A stretch of 64,000 bases of DNA from Streptomyces sp. 378 (GTDB taxonomy: Bacteria; Actinomycetota; Actinomycetes; Streptomycetales; Streptomycetaceae), in NCBI RefSeq assembly GCF_030124145.1, contig NZ_JASKMS010000002.1:310001-374000 (forward strand), given 5' to 3'. Shown here piece after piece: positions 44,647-55,719 of this stretch (position 1 is the stretch's first letter; each line of letters starts with the position of its first letter). The translations under genes were made by a program, and so were the position numbers. The notes under the pieces are model-generated. The model saw only the letters and a program-made list of their open reading frames with translations. It searched no databases and had not been told where the DNA came from.

Positions 44647-46191
44647 CTACAGCGTCGCGGAGTTCTCGTGGTGGTGGCTGTCCCTCCGGTCGCGCGGCGC
44701 CGAGAGGGACGGCGCGACCGGCGCCACGGTCCAGTCCGGGTGGCCCGGCATCCGCGGCGTCTTCGTGCCGTACAGCCACTCCCGCAGGAATCCGGTCAGG
44801 TCCTGGCCGGAGACTTCCGAGGCGACGGCGATGTAGTCCTCCGTGGAGGCCGAGGAGTCGCGGTGGCGCGCGAGGAAGGCGCGCTCGACGGCGTTGAAGG
44901 CGGCCTCGCCGATCTGCTGCCGCAGCGCGTAGAGGACGAGGACGCCGCCGAGGTAGCGCTGGCTGTCGAACAGGTTGGCCGCGTTGGGTGCGGCGACCGG
45001 CCCGGAGGTCTGGCGCCACTGGTCGCCGAGGGCGTAGGTGTCCTTCATCCGGGCTTCCATGGTGGTCATGCCCTTGGAGTCGGGCCAGCCGCGCTCGTAG
45101 CGGTACAGCAGCCCGTAGAAGTCGGCGTGGCCTTCGTTCAGCCACAGGTCGGCCCAGGTGGCGGGGCTGACGCTGTTGCCGAAGTAGGAGTGGACCAGCT
45201 CGTGCATCATGTGCGAGCCGATCTTGCTCTCCTCCTGGAGGAGGTAGTTCGGCTTGTAGATCGTGAGGGTCTGGGTCTCCAGACCGGTGAAGTCGAAGGC
45301 GTCCGGGGCGTCGTTGTTGCAGGGCAGCAGGCCGTACGTCTCGAAGGGGTACGCGCCGAGCCGCTGCTCGACCCACTCCACCAGGGCCGGGGTGAGCGCC
45401 AGAGCGGGTTCCAGGGCGGCGGCCCGGGCGACGGGGACGACGTCCCGCAGCGGCAGGCCGTGCGGTCCCTGCCGGTCCTTGATCACGTAGTCGCCGACGG
45501 TGATCTGCACCACCTCCGTCGCGATCGGCGAGCGGGAGCGGTAGGTGTACGCGGTCCGGCCATCGGCCAGCTGCTCGGTGCGCTCCAGCCGGCCGCTCGC
45601 GACGCCCCGCAGCCCGGCGGGCACGGTGAGGCGGAAGGTGAAGTCGGCCTTGTCGGAGGGGTGGTCGTTGCAGGGGAAGACGGTGTGCGCCAGGTCCGGC
45701 TGGCAGCAGACCGCGAACCCGTCCGGGGTGGCCACCCAGCCGCCGGCGGGCGGCGGGATCCGGCGCGGGTCGGCGCCGTAGGTCACGCACACCGTGACCC
45801 GGGCCTTCGCCGGGAGTCGGCGGGCCGGGGTGACCCGCAGCTTCCCGGCCACCTGCTCGAAGGCGGCCGTGCGGCCGCCGACCCGTATGGAGCGAATGTC
45901 CAGGCCGAGCGCGTCCAGGGAGAAGCGGCTCAGGGCCTGGGTGGTGCGGATGCGCAGGGTCGCGGACGCCTCGACGAGCTGGGTCGTGGCGTCGTACGCG
46001 AAGTCGAGGTGGTAGGCCGAGACCCGGTATCCGCCATTGCCCAGGGCGGGGTAGACGGAGTCGCCGAGGGTCTCGGAGCCCGGGCCGGCGCCGGTCCTGC
46101 CGGCCGCCTGGGCCGGGACCCCCGTGGTCAGTGCCGCCGCCGTGCCGATGAGGACGATCGCCGGGGCCGTCACTCTGGTGCGATATCTCAT
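44647..46191 (-). CDS. Secreted M1-family zinc aminopeptidase
   Basis: 514 residues from ATG 46191. A signal peptide (about 1-33, ending AQA) directs secretion. The beta-rich N-terminal domain is followed by a thermolysin-like domain with zinc motif HELVH (330-334) and the third ligand Glu353 in LNEGHADF, 18 residues later, as in M1 peptidases. The exopeptidase motif GxMEN reads GLETQT, so substrate binding at the N terminus may be altered. The C-terminal tail is His-rich (DSHHHENSATL). The frame extends upstream of 46191, but a signal peptide starts there. Divergent from isocitrate dehydrogenase. Confidence 0.9.
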   Translation of the reverse strand: MRYRTRVTAPAIVLIGTAAALTTGVPAQAAGRTGAGPGSETLGDSVYPALGNGGYRVSAYHLDFAYDATTQLVEASATLRIRTTQALSRFSLDALGLDIRSIRVGGRTAAFEQVAGKLRVTPARRLPAKARVTVCVTYGADPRRIPPPAGGWVATPDGFAVCCQPDLAHTVFPCNDHPSDKADFTFRLTVPAGLRGVASGRLERTEQLADGRTAYTYRSRSPIATEVVQITVGDYVIKDRQGPHGLPLRDVVPVARAAALEPALALTPALVEWVEQRLGAYPFETYGLLPCNNDAPDAFDFTGLETQTLTIYKPNYLLQEESKIGSHMMHELVHSYFGNSVSPATWADLWLNEGHADFYGLLYRYERGWPDSKGMTTMEARMKDTYALGDQWRQTSGPVAAPNAANLFDSQRYLGGVLVLYALRQQIGEAAFNAVERAFLARHRDSSASTEDYIAVASEVSGQDLTGFLREWLYGTKTPRMPGHPDWTVAPVAPSLSAPRDRRDSHHHENSATL

Positions 46192-46246
46192 GGTCCGCTT
46201 TCGCTCGGACGGCCGGGTGGTCAGATCCGGCCGTGGCCTGGAGTGA

Positions 46247-48598
<2,352 letters not shown>

Positions 48599-48624
48599 CG
48601 CCCCGGGCCGTATCGGGCCCTCGA

Positions 48625-48662
48625 CTCCGCCCCGGCCGGCACCACGCCCGGCCGGGGCGGAG
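48625..48662 (+). terminator. Hairpin terminator after isocitrate dehydrogenase
   Basis: A perfect 15-bp inverted repeat (CTCCGCCCCGGCCGG at 48625-48639 and its complement at 48648-48662) with an 8-nt loop begins 27 bp after the stop. No U-tract is present. Confidence 0.85.
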
Positions 48663-48705
48663 CCCTGTGCGTCCCGCGCCATTCCCTGGGCCCCGTCCCC
48701 CGGCC

Positions 48706-49115
48706 CCCGCCCCTCCGCAGACCTTGCCACTCCCGCGGCCCGCGCCACTCCCGCGGCCCGCGCCACTCCCGCGGTCCTCGCCCCTTCTCGGGCGCTCGCC
48801 CCTTCCCCGGCCCTCGCCCTTCCCCGGCGCTTACCCCTCCAGCAGACCTCGCCGCTCCCCCGGTCCCCGCCCTTCCCGCGGCCCGCGCCACTCCCGCGGT
48901 CCTCGCCCCTCCCGCAGACCTCTCCCCTTCCCGGGCGCTCGCCCCTCCCCCGGCCTTCGCCCTCCCCCGGCGCTTACCCCTCCAGCAGACCTCGCCCCTC
49001 CCCCGGTCCCCGCCCTTCCCGCGGCCCGCGCCACTCCCCCAGCCCTCGCCCCTTCCCGGGCGCTCGCCCTCCCCCGGCGCTCACCCTCCCCCGGCGCTCG
49101 CCCCTCCCGCGGCCT
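48706..49115. repeat. Tandem repeat field, 18-bp period with 144-bp higher order
   Basis: About 23 imperfect 18-bp units of the type CGCGGGAGTGGCGCGGGC (read on the minus strand). Blocks recur 144 bp (eight units) apart, for example GCGCTTACCC at 48827 and 48971. Because 18 is a multiple of three, long stop-free frames result on both strands, but none has a start or product that looks real. The array abuts the end of the DUF5713-like gene, whose final codons (CGGGAGTGG) match the unit. Confidence 0.85.
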
Positions 49116-49457
49116 TCACCACTCCCGCGTGGCGATCAGCTCCTCCACGTCCGCGTCCGGGAAGCCGTACGCTCGCGCGAGGAAGGCGAAGTCCTCGGCT
49201 ATCTCCTCCCGGGCCACCGTCTCGATCTCGCTGCCCGCCGCCTCGAACGCGGCCTCCAGGTCGTTGAACTCCTCCGTGGCCGCCTGCGTCAGGGCGTACA
49301 GCGCGTCGAGACCGGCGGGCCGCTCCGCCTCGACGCGCTCGCACAGGGCGAGCAGGATCGCGCGGCCGCGGTCCACCACATGGTCGGGGTAGTAGTCGTC
49401 CTCGTACAGCCCCCGGAGAAACGGGTGGGTGCTCACCTGCTCATTGCTGATCGGCAT
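49116..49457 (-). CDS. DUF5713-like protein
   Basis: 113 residues from ATG 49457 (MPISNEQVSTHPFLRGLYEDDYYPDHVV). It is acidic and mostly helical, without signal peptide or membrane segment. The opening NEQV-HPFL-LYEDDYYPDHVVDRG pattern resembles DUF5713 proteins as I know them; their function is not established. The protein ends ...ATREW, and the following DNA is the 18-bp repeat field built on the same codons. It is divergent from an N-formylglutamate amidohydrolase-like gene. A longer frame upstream is a shadow. Confidence 0.75.
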   Translation of the reverse strand: MPISNEQVSTHPFLRGLYEDDYYPDHVVDRGRAILLALCERVEAERPAGLDALYALTQAATEEFNDLEAAFEAAGSEIETVAREEIAEDFAFLARAYGFPDADVEELIATREW

Positions 49458-49538
49458 GACGTCCTCGGCCTCGGCGGTTCGGCGATGTGACACCTTGATC
49501 GTGCCGCACGCCACTGACAACGCCCCTGGAGCCGCCTC

Positions 49539-50327
49539 GTGACCGACACCCCGCACCCCTTCGCGCTGCTGTCCGGGGACGGGCGGTCGCCCGTCATCCT
49601 GCATGTGCCGCACTCCGCGCGGGAGATACCGGATGCCGTGCGGGCCGGGATCGTGCTGGGCGACGAGGAGCTGGAGCGGGAGCTGGACCACATCACCGAC
49701 GCGCACACGGCGGAGATCGCCGAGGCGGCGGCCGGGCTGGCGGGCGTCATGCCGTGGCGGTTCGTCAACCGGCTGTCGCGGCTGGTCGTCGACCCGGAAC
49801 GGTTTCCGGACGAGCGGGAGGAGATGCTCGCCGCCGGGATGGGGGCGGTGTACACCCGCACCACGCACGGCCGTGCGCTGCGGCCCGGGGAAGCCGATGC
49901 CGCGCCGCTCGTCGAGCGGTACTTCGAGCCCTACGCACGGGCGATGACGCGGGCCGTGGCGGACCGGCTGGTAGCCGCCGGGCGGGCCGTGATCATCGAC
50001 GTGCACTCCTACTCGAGCCGGAGACTGCCGTACGAGCTGCACGGGGAGGGGCCCCGCCCCCCGGTCTGCCTCGGAACGGACTCCTTCCACACGCCGCCCG
50101 CGCTGCTGGACGCCGCCCGGGAGGCGTTCGGTGAGACGGCGCTCGACACCCCGTTCGGCGGGACCTACGTCCCTCTGGAGTTCTACGGGAAGCGGCCCGA
50201 GGTGAGCGCCCTCATGGTGGAGATCCGCCGGGACACCTACATGACCGAGCCGGGCGGTCCCGCAGGGCCCGGTCTCGAGCGGCTCGCCACCGCGCTGGCC
50301 GGGCTGGTCGACGCCGTGTCCCGCTGA
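49539..50327 (+). CDS. N-formylglutamate amidohydrolase-like enzyme
   Basis: 262 residues. The N-formylglutamate amidohydrolase family (HutG2/FGase) is recognised by HVPHSAREIP near residue 24, DHITDAHTAEIA, NRLSRLVVDPERFPD, and IIDVHSYSSR, which together supply the His/Asp/Glu zinc ligands. The reaction would release formate and glutamate from N-formylglutamate in histidine breakdown; other histidine-utilisation genes are absent from the window, so the true substrate could differ. GTG 49539 starts the family-like N terminus. No signal peptide. Confidence 0.88.
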   Translation: MTDTPHPFALLSGDGRSPVILHVPHSAREIPDAVRAGIVLGDEELERELDHITDAHTAEIAEAAAGLAGVMPWRFVNRLSRLVVDPERFPDEREEMLAAGMGAVYTRTTHGRALRPGEADAAPLVERYFEPYARAMTRAVADRLVAAGRAVIIDVHSYSSRRLPYELHGEGPRPPVCLGTDSFHTPPALLDAAREAFGETALDTPFGGTYVPLEFYGKRPEVSALMVEIRRDTYMTEPGGPAGPGLERLATALAGLVDAVSR

Positions 50328-50373
50328 ACTGTCACCGTCCCCGGTGCCGGTGCCGGTGCGCCCACATCCCCTG

Positions 50374-50874
50374 CTAGGCCCGCAGCCACTCCGTCACCAC
50401 CACGTCCCCGCCGGTCCGCAACCGCAGGGCGAACGGGCCGGACAGCGGCATGTCGCCCGTAAAGCGGCCCAGGTCGTCGGTCGTGAGCGGGGACCCGGGG
50501 CGCGGTCCGCCGAGGACCTCGATCCGGGTCGGCTGCGGCGGCAGCACCTGTCCCATCAGCCCCTGCGCGGTCACCTCGACGTCGACGGTCACCTCGCCCG
50601 CCCGGAAGGTCAGCATCCGGGGCACGTCGGCGGCACCGCGGACCGGGAGGGCGTCGACCAGCGAGTCGAAGGTCAGCTCGGCCACGCGCGCGTCGAGGTC
50701 GTGCAGCGCGTAGGCGTCCACGGCGATCTGCTGGAGTTCCGCCGGCACCGGGTCGAGGACGGCGGCGGCCTGCCGCAGCTCCTCCTCGAGCAGCGCCGCG
50801 TCGAACTCCCCGTCGTCGAAGTCCTCTTCGGCGAACGGGTCGTCGTCGCTCATGTCGTCGTTCATGTCGCTCAC
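50374..50874 (-). CDS. Small acidic sigma-linked protein with beta-sandwich-like C terminus
   Basis: 166 residues from GTG 50874, which overlaps the stop of the sigma gene (ATGTGAGC arrangement), so translation is coupled. The first 30 residues are extremely acidic (DDMSDDDPFAEEDFDDGEF), followed by a helical segment (about 30-80) and a beta-rich domain ending LTTDDLGRFTGDMPLSGPFALRLRTG, a pattern resembling carboxypeptidase-regulatory or Ig-like domains. No zinc-binding anti-sigma motif and no membrane segment are seen. Its coupling to the sigma factor makes a sigma-modulating role possible; this is inference. Confidence 0.7.
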   Translation of the reverse strand: MSDMNDDMSDDDPFAEEDFDDGEFDAALLEEELRQAAAVLDPVPAELQQIAVDAYALHDLDARVAELTFDSLVDALPVRGAADVPRMLTFRAGEVTVDVEVTAQGLMGQVLPPQPTRIEVLGGPRPGSPLTTDDLGRFTGDMPLSGPFALRLRTGGDVVVTEWLRA

Positions 50875-51446
50875 ATCGCCCCCCGTGCTTCGAGCCGGGC
50901 CCGCAGACGCCGCAGACAGCGCTGGCGCAGTGGCCCGATGCTGCCCACCGCGATGCCCAGCGCGGCGGACACGTCCTGGTAGCTGGGCGGTGGCGTGGCC
51001 ATCAGCACGCGCAGCAACTGCCTGCACCGTTCGCCGAGTTCCTCGAACTCCTGCCACAGCCGCCGTACGCGTTCGCTCTGCGCGGCGGCCTCCTCGGAGT
51101 CGAGCAGCGACTGTTCCGGCGTGCCGTCCTCGCTGACCCGGTCCAGCAGCCGCGGATCGTCCGTCAGGGTCAGCCGCTGGGAGTTTCTGATGACCTTGAG
51201 GCACTCGTGGCGCGCGGTGCTCGCCAGCCACGCGCCCGCCTTGCCCGGCTCGCGGATCCGCCCGAGGTGCTGGGCGAAGCGGAACCAGGCCGTCTGGTAC
51301 ACCTCGTGGGCGTCGGCGTCGGAGAGCCGGTGGGCCCGGACGACGGACCACACCAGAGGGCTCAGCCCTTCCACGAGCGCCTTCCAGGCCGCCGCGTCCC
51401 CGTCGGCGGCCGCCTGGACGAGCGCGCCGGCATCACTACGGTCCAC
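50871..51446 (-). CDS. ECF-like RNA polymerase sigma factor
   Basis: 191 residues from GTG 51446, preceded by GAGGGGTGGGG. Region 2 is seen at ADAHEVYQTAWFRFAQHLGRIREPGKAGAWLASTARHECLKVIR, and region 4 at LMATPPPSYQDVSAALGIAVGSIGPLRQRCLRRLRARL, both typical of extracytoplasmic-function sigma factors. Region 3 is absent, as expected. It is the middle gene of the S8 protease-sigma-acidic protein unit (62 bp after the protease stop). It may transcribe this unit and the divergent CHAT gene. Confidence 0.9.
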   Translation of the reverse strand: MDRSDAGALVQAAADGDAAAWKALVEGLSPLVWSVVRAHRLSDADAHEVYQTAWFRFAQHLGRIREPGKAGAWLASTARHECLKVIRNSQRLTLTDDPRLLDRVSEDGTPEQSLLDSEEAAAQSERVRRLWQEFEELGERCRQLLRVLMATPPPSYQDVSAALGIAVGSIGPLRQRCLRRLRARLEARGAM

Positions 51447-51508
51447 GGCAGCCCCACCCCTCGAGTACGGCACGTCATGGTACGCCGTGGAGGGGGCGGC
51501 TTCGGCCC

Positions 51509-52939
51509 TCACAGCGCGGGGCCGAGGCGCACGACCGGGACCGGCCGCCACGTGGGCGGACGCAGCGCCGGTACCTGCGCGCCACGCACCTCCGCGAACT
51601 CCGCCTCCGCCGCGAGCAGTTGCCGCCGGGCCACGCGCGGATCCGTCTCCTTGTGCGCCGTCATGTGGGCGGCGACCAGGCCGGCGGTCACCGGGGCGGC
51701 GAAGGAGGTGCCGCTCCACTGCGCGTACCCCTCGAACATCACCTGGTCCGGCTTGGCGGCGTCGCCCTCGTCGCTCAGCACGCCACTGTGGCGGGGGTGC
51801 TGGCAGGTGCAGCCGTAGGAGAAGCCGTAGCGGCAGGCGTCGTACGTGGAGTGCTGGTACACGTACGGGACGGGTGCGTCGAAGCCGGTGAGGGCGCTGG
51901 TGAGGCGCTCTCCGGGGGCGTAGACCTTCACCCACGGGCCGTGGTTGGTGAAGCATGCGCCGGACTCGCCGTCGCTGCGCAGGGCGCCGACCGACAGCAC
52001 GGAGTCTTCCCAGCCGGGCAGGTCGGCGTAGGCGGCGGGCCAGAACGGCGCGGCGCTCGCGTTGTTGCCCGCGGCGGCGACCAGCAGGGTGCGCTGCTCG
52101 CGCAGTTCCCGCATGAAGTTCTCGACGCCGAGCAGGCCGTCGGTGCGGCCGTTGGAGGTGCCGGCGGAGAGGCTGAGCACGTCGGGCCAGCCGCCGGCGT
52201 CGACGGCCTCGAAGAGCTTCTCGCCGAACTCGGACTCCAGGATGGCGCCCGCGTCGTTGAGGCTGCCGCGCACGGTGATGTCGGTGTTGGGCGCGACGGC
52301 CGCGACGAGCCCGGCGATGAACGTGCCGTGTCCGACGTACTGCTGGAGGACGCCCCGGTCGTCGCACTCCTGGATTTGGGCGTCGCCGCCGGTGTGGGCC
52401 AGCAGACCGCAGGAGCGGTAGTCGTGCATGAGGCCGGTGTCGACGACGAGGACGCCGACGGCGGTGTCCGGGTCGTGGGGCGTGTCGGCGGCGGCCGGGT
52501 TGGGCGGCTCGCTGAGCGGGGCGGGGACGGGTTCGTCACCGGGACAGGCGTTGACCGCGATGTGCACGACGTGGTTGCGGGCGACCATCCGGCGCCCGGC
52601 CCGGGACTCGTGCTCCCGCACCGAGCGCAGGGCGTGCGCGACGGCCCGGTCGGCGTCCCGGCCGCCCTCGCCGGGGTCGCCGACGCGGATCCGGGTGATG
52701 CCGCTGCGGTTGGTCTGGGGCCCCGCGCGGCGGACGCGCTCCTGGTCGAGGTCGGGTGCCGCCGTGAAGTGCGCCCGTACCGTGTCCTCGACGATCTGGG
52801 CCTCCTCGCCGTCGCGGACGAGGACCACGCCCTTCTCGTACATGAACTCCGCCGAGTCGTCCGGGCCCATCGCCAGCGGGACGTCGGGCATCGAGCGCTG
52901 GACCTGGTCGAACTGCTCGTGGAATCGCTGAGGTGCCAT
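51509..52939 (-). CDS. Cytoplasmic S8 subtilisin-like serine protease
   Basis: 476 residues. The catalytic triad is complete: Asp167 in VLVVDTGL, His204 in GHGTFIAG and Ser412 in SGTSFAAPV, with the oxyanion Asn in AAAGNNAS (near 292). About 150 residues precede the catalytic domain and may act as a prodomain or binding region. There is no signal peptide or membrane anchor, so unlike most S8 proteases it should act inside the cell. A Cys-containing insert (CRYGFSYGCTC) lies before Ser412. It heads the sigma-containing operon and is divergent from the CHAT protease, 131 bp apart. Substrate unknown; the CHAT protein or the acidic protein are candidates. Confidence 0.93.
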   Translation of the reverse strand: MAPQRFHEQFDQVQRSMPDVPLAMGPDDSAEFMYEKGVVLVRDGEEAQIVEDTVRAHFTAAPDLDQERVRRAGPQTNRSGITRIRVGDPGEGGRDADRAVAHALRSVREHESRAGRRMVARNHVVHIAVNACPGDEPVPAPLSEPPNPAAADTPHDPDTAVGVLVVDTGLMHDYRSCGLLAHTGGDAQIQECDDRGVLQQYVGHGTFIAGLVAAVAPNTDITVRGSLNDAGAILESEFGEKLFEAVDAGGWPDVLSLSAGTSNGRTDGLLGVENFMRELREQRTLLVAAAGNNASAAPFWPAAYADLPGWEDSVLSVGALRSDGESGACFTNHGPWVKVYAPGERLTSALTGFDAPVPYVYQHSTYDACRYGFSYGCTCQHPRHSGVLSDEGDAAKPDQVMFEGYAQWSGTSFAAPVTAGLVAAHMTAHKETDPRVARRQLLAAEAEFAEVRGAQVPALRPPTWRPVPVVRLGPAL

Positions 52940-53070
52940 GGCGGGTCCTCCCGTTGGTGCGACGGCGTCGGTCGGTGCCGCGGAGCGGTCGTCAACAAGA
53001 GCCTCCGCGCGCTGCCTTGATACAGCTCGCCACCTGTGTGGTGCGCTCCGGGAGCACTACCATCCGAGGA
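52940..53070. promoter_or_regulatory. Divergent promoter region between S8 protease and CHAT protein
   Basis: 131 bp that must contain promoters for both directions. I see no convincing inverted repeat or standard -10 element. If the nearby ECF sigma controls both genes, its recognition sequence should be here. Confidence 0.5.
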
Positions 53071-55677
53071 GTGACGGCGGGAAGCGACTCGGTTTCGGAA
53101 CTGCTGCCGATGGTGTTCGCCGACCCGGGCGAGGCTCTCGCGAGGGCCCGGGCGCTGCTCGACGCCGATCCGTCGCCGTCGGCCGCTTCCGTCGCCCACC
53201 AGGTGATCGGCATCTGGCAGCGGGACTTCGGCGATCTGCGGCTCGCGCTGCACCATCTGCGGCGGGCCCGGGAGTGCGCGGCCCGCGCGGAGTCGGCCGA
53301 CCGGGAGGCGGACGTGCTGGCCACACTGGGCGTGGCGCTGGTGCACGCGGGCCGCACCCGTCAGGGCCTGGCGGCGTTCGAGCGGGGTGTCGCGCGGGGC
53401 TCGGGGCATACCAGGGCGCGGGTGCTGTACCGGCGGGCCTATGTGTGGTGGGTGCTCGGTCACCATCGCGAGGCGCTGGAGGACGTGCGCCGGGCGGTGC
53501 CGGTGCTGCGGCAGGCGGACGACGTGATCTGGACGGCGCGGGCCCTGACCCTGCGCGCCACCGTGCACCTGGCGCTGGGTGCGGTGGAGCGGGCCGAGGC
53601 GGACTTCACCGCGGCCGAGGCGCTGTGGGACACCACCGGCCAGGAGCACGACAAGGCCGACGCGGTGGAGAGCCGGGGCCTGGCCGCGTTCCGCTCCGGG
53701 GACGTGCCGGTGGCGCTGCGGCTGCTGGACGAGGCGGAGGAGCGGTACGCCCGGCTCGGCACGCCGACGTTCATGCTGAACATCCGGCGCTGCGAGGTGC
53801 TGATGGCGGCCGGGCTGGCGCCCGAGGCGCTGGCCGAGGCGGACGCGGCGATCAGCACACTGGACGGGATCGGCGGGCAGTCCACCCGCAAGGCGGAGCT
53901 GCTGCTGGCCGCCGCCCGGGCAGCGCGGCTCGCGGGCGATCCGCACACGGCCATCGCCCGCGCGGCGCTCGCGGTACGGCTGTTCGCCGGGCAGCGGCGC
54001 ACCTGGTGGGAGACGCACGCCCGGCTGGTGCTGATCGAGGCGCGGCACGCGGCCGGGCGCGGCTCGGGGCGGCTGGTCGCCGATGCCGCCGCGGTGGCCG
54101 CGAAGCTGGCGTCGTTCGGCGCCTCGGCCGCGCCGGAGGCGTCGCTGCTCGCGGGCCGGATCGCGCTGGATCTGCGCTGGACGGCGGACGCTGAGCGGCA
54201 TCTGGCCGTGGCCGCCCGCAGCCGGCACAGCGGCCCGCCGCTGGCGCGGATGACGGGCTGGGTGGCGCAGGCGCTGCGGGCGCGGGCCACCGGGTCGGCC
54301 CGCGGTGTGCTGGAGGCCTGCCGGCGCGGCCTGGACGTGCTGGACGACCACCGGATGACGCTGGGCGCCTCGGAGTTGCGGGCCCGTGCCACCGAACAGG
54401 GCGCTGAGCTGGCGGCCTTGGCGCAGGAGGCCACGTTGGTCTCCGGCGGGCCGCGGCGGCTGCTGGTGTGGAGCGAGCGCTGGCGGGCCACCGTGCTGTC
54501 CACCCCGCCGACCCGGCCGCCCGCCGATCCGGAACTGCTCAGCGGCATGACCGCCTTCCGCGAGATCGCCTCCCGTGCGGAGGCCGCCCGGATGGAGGGC
54601 CGGCCGGTCCCGGCACTGGAACGCGAGCAGCGGCGCCTGGAACGGGAGATCCGCTCCAGGACCCTGCACATACGGGGTGCGGCGCCCGGGGACGGCGACC
54701 GGTTCGACGTCGGCCGGCTGCTGGACCGGCTGGGCGACGAGGTTCTGCTGGTGGAACTCGCCGTGCTGGACGGGCGGGTGCAAGTGCTGCTGTGCGGGCG
54801 GGGCCGGGTGCGCCGGTTCGAGGCCGGGCTGCTCGCGCAGGCGGAGACCGAGGCCGAGCACGTCCAGGCGGGGCTGCGGCGGCTGGCCCACCCGGGGGCG
54901 GAGGCCCGGCTGCCGGTGGTGGAGGCGGCGGGGCACCGGCTGGAGGAACTCCTCCTCGGACGGGCCGCGGCGCACCTGGGCGGCGGTCCGGTGGTGATCG
55001 TGCCGCCGGGGCGGCTGCACCGGGTGCCGTGGGCGCTGCTGCCCTCGCTGCGGGAGCGGGTGCTCAGCGTGTCGCCCTCGGCGGGCAGTTGGCTGCGGGC
55101 CCGGGAGACGGCGCCGCCCGCGGACGGCTGCCCTGTGCTGGTGCGCGGTCCGGGCCTGGCGACCGGTGGCGCCGAGGTGCCCGAGCTGGCCGGCCGGTAC
55201 GGCTGCGCCACCCTCCTGGAGGATGACGAGGCGCGGGTGCCGCGCGTGCTGGAGGAGCTGGACGGGGCGGCCCTGGCGCACATCGCCGCGCACGGCACGT
55301 TCCGCGCGGACAGCCCGCTGTTCTCCTCCCTGCGGATGGCCGACGGGCCGATCGTCGTGCACGACTTCGAGCGGCTGGACCGCAGCCCGTACCGGATCAT
55401 CCTGTCCTGCTGCGACACCGCCCGGCTCGCCTCGGTCGGCGCCGACGAACTCCTCGGCCTGGTCACGGCGTTGCTGCCGCTCGGTACGGCCGGGGTGGTG
55501 GCGTGCAGCGCGCCGGTGAACGACGCCGCGGTGGTGCCGCTGATGCTCGCGCTGCACAAGGGCCTCGACGCCGGGCTGTCCCTGGCGGAGGCGCTGCGCG
55601 ACGCCCGGGCCGCCCTGCCGGGCGACGCGCTGCACCAGGCCACGGGCTGGGCGTTCTCGGCGTTCGGGGCGGCCTGA
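53071..55677 (+). CDS. TPR-CHAT protein (caspase-like protease)
   Basis: 868 residues from GTG 53071 (CGAGGA just before it). The first 450 residues are helical repeats of TPR type (for example GDLRLALHHLRRARECA and HREALEDVRRAVPVL). The C-terminal 300 residues form a CHAT domain, the bacterial relative of caspases and separase: His741 in HIAAHGTF and Cys781 in ILSCCDTA are the catalytic pair, with the usual GADELLGLV and ACSAPVND segments after it. No signal peptide. CHAT proteases often act in stress, cell-death or defence circuits; here the partner genes are an S8 protease and a sigma factor. Its substrate is unknown. Confidence 0.92.
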   Translation: MTAGSDSVSELLPMVFADPGEALARARALLDADPSPSAASVAHQVIGIWQRDFGDLRLALHHLRRARECAARAESADREADVLATLGVALVHAGRTRQGLAAFERGVARGSGHTRARVLYRRAYVWWVLGHHREALEDVRRAVPVLRQADDVIWTARALTLRATVHLALGAVERAEADFTAAEALWDTTGQEHDKADAVESRGLAAFRSGDVPVALRLLDEAEERYARLGTPTFMLNIRRCEVLMAAGLAPEALAEADAAISTLDGIGGQSTRKAELLLAAARAARLAGDPHTAIARAALAVRLFAGQRRTWWETHARLVLIEARHAAGRGSGRLVADAAAVAAKLASFGASAAPEASLLAGRIALDLRWTADAERHLAVAARSRHSGPPLARMTGWVAQALRARATGSARGVLEACRRGLDVLDDHRMTLGASELRARATEQGAELAALAQEATLVSGGPRRLLVWSERWRATVLSTPPTRPPADPELLSGMTAFREIASRAEAARMEGRPVPALEREQRRLEREIRSRTLHIRGAAPGDGDRFDVGRLLDRLGDEVLLVELAVLDGRVQVLLCGRGRVRRFEAGLLAQAETEAEHVQAGLRRLAHPGAEARLPVVEAAGHRLEELLLGRAAAHLGGGPVVIVPPGRLHRVPWALLPSLRERVLSVSPSAGSWLRARETAPPADGCPVLVRGPGLATGGAEVPELAGRYGCATLLEDDEARVPRVLEELDGAALAHIAAHGTFRADSPLFSSLRMADGPIVVHDFERLDRSPYRIILSCCDTARLASVGADELLGLVTALLPLGTAGVVACSAPVNDAAVVPLMLALHKGLDAGLSLAEALRDARAALPGDALHQATGWAFSAFGAA

Positions 55678-55719
55678 CCCGTCCCCTGTCCGGGTCAGGC
55701 CGCCGGTCGTGGTGCCGGT

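Noticed and set aside
48706..49115. CRISPR-like array
   Set aside because: Units are contiguous 18-bp imperfect repeats without unique spacers and without cas genes nearby.
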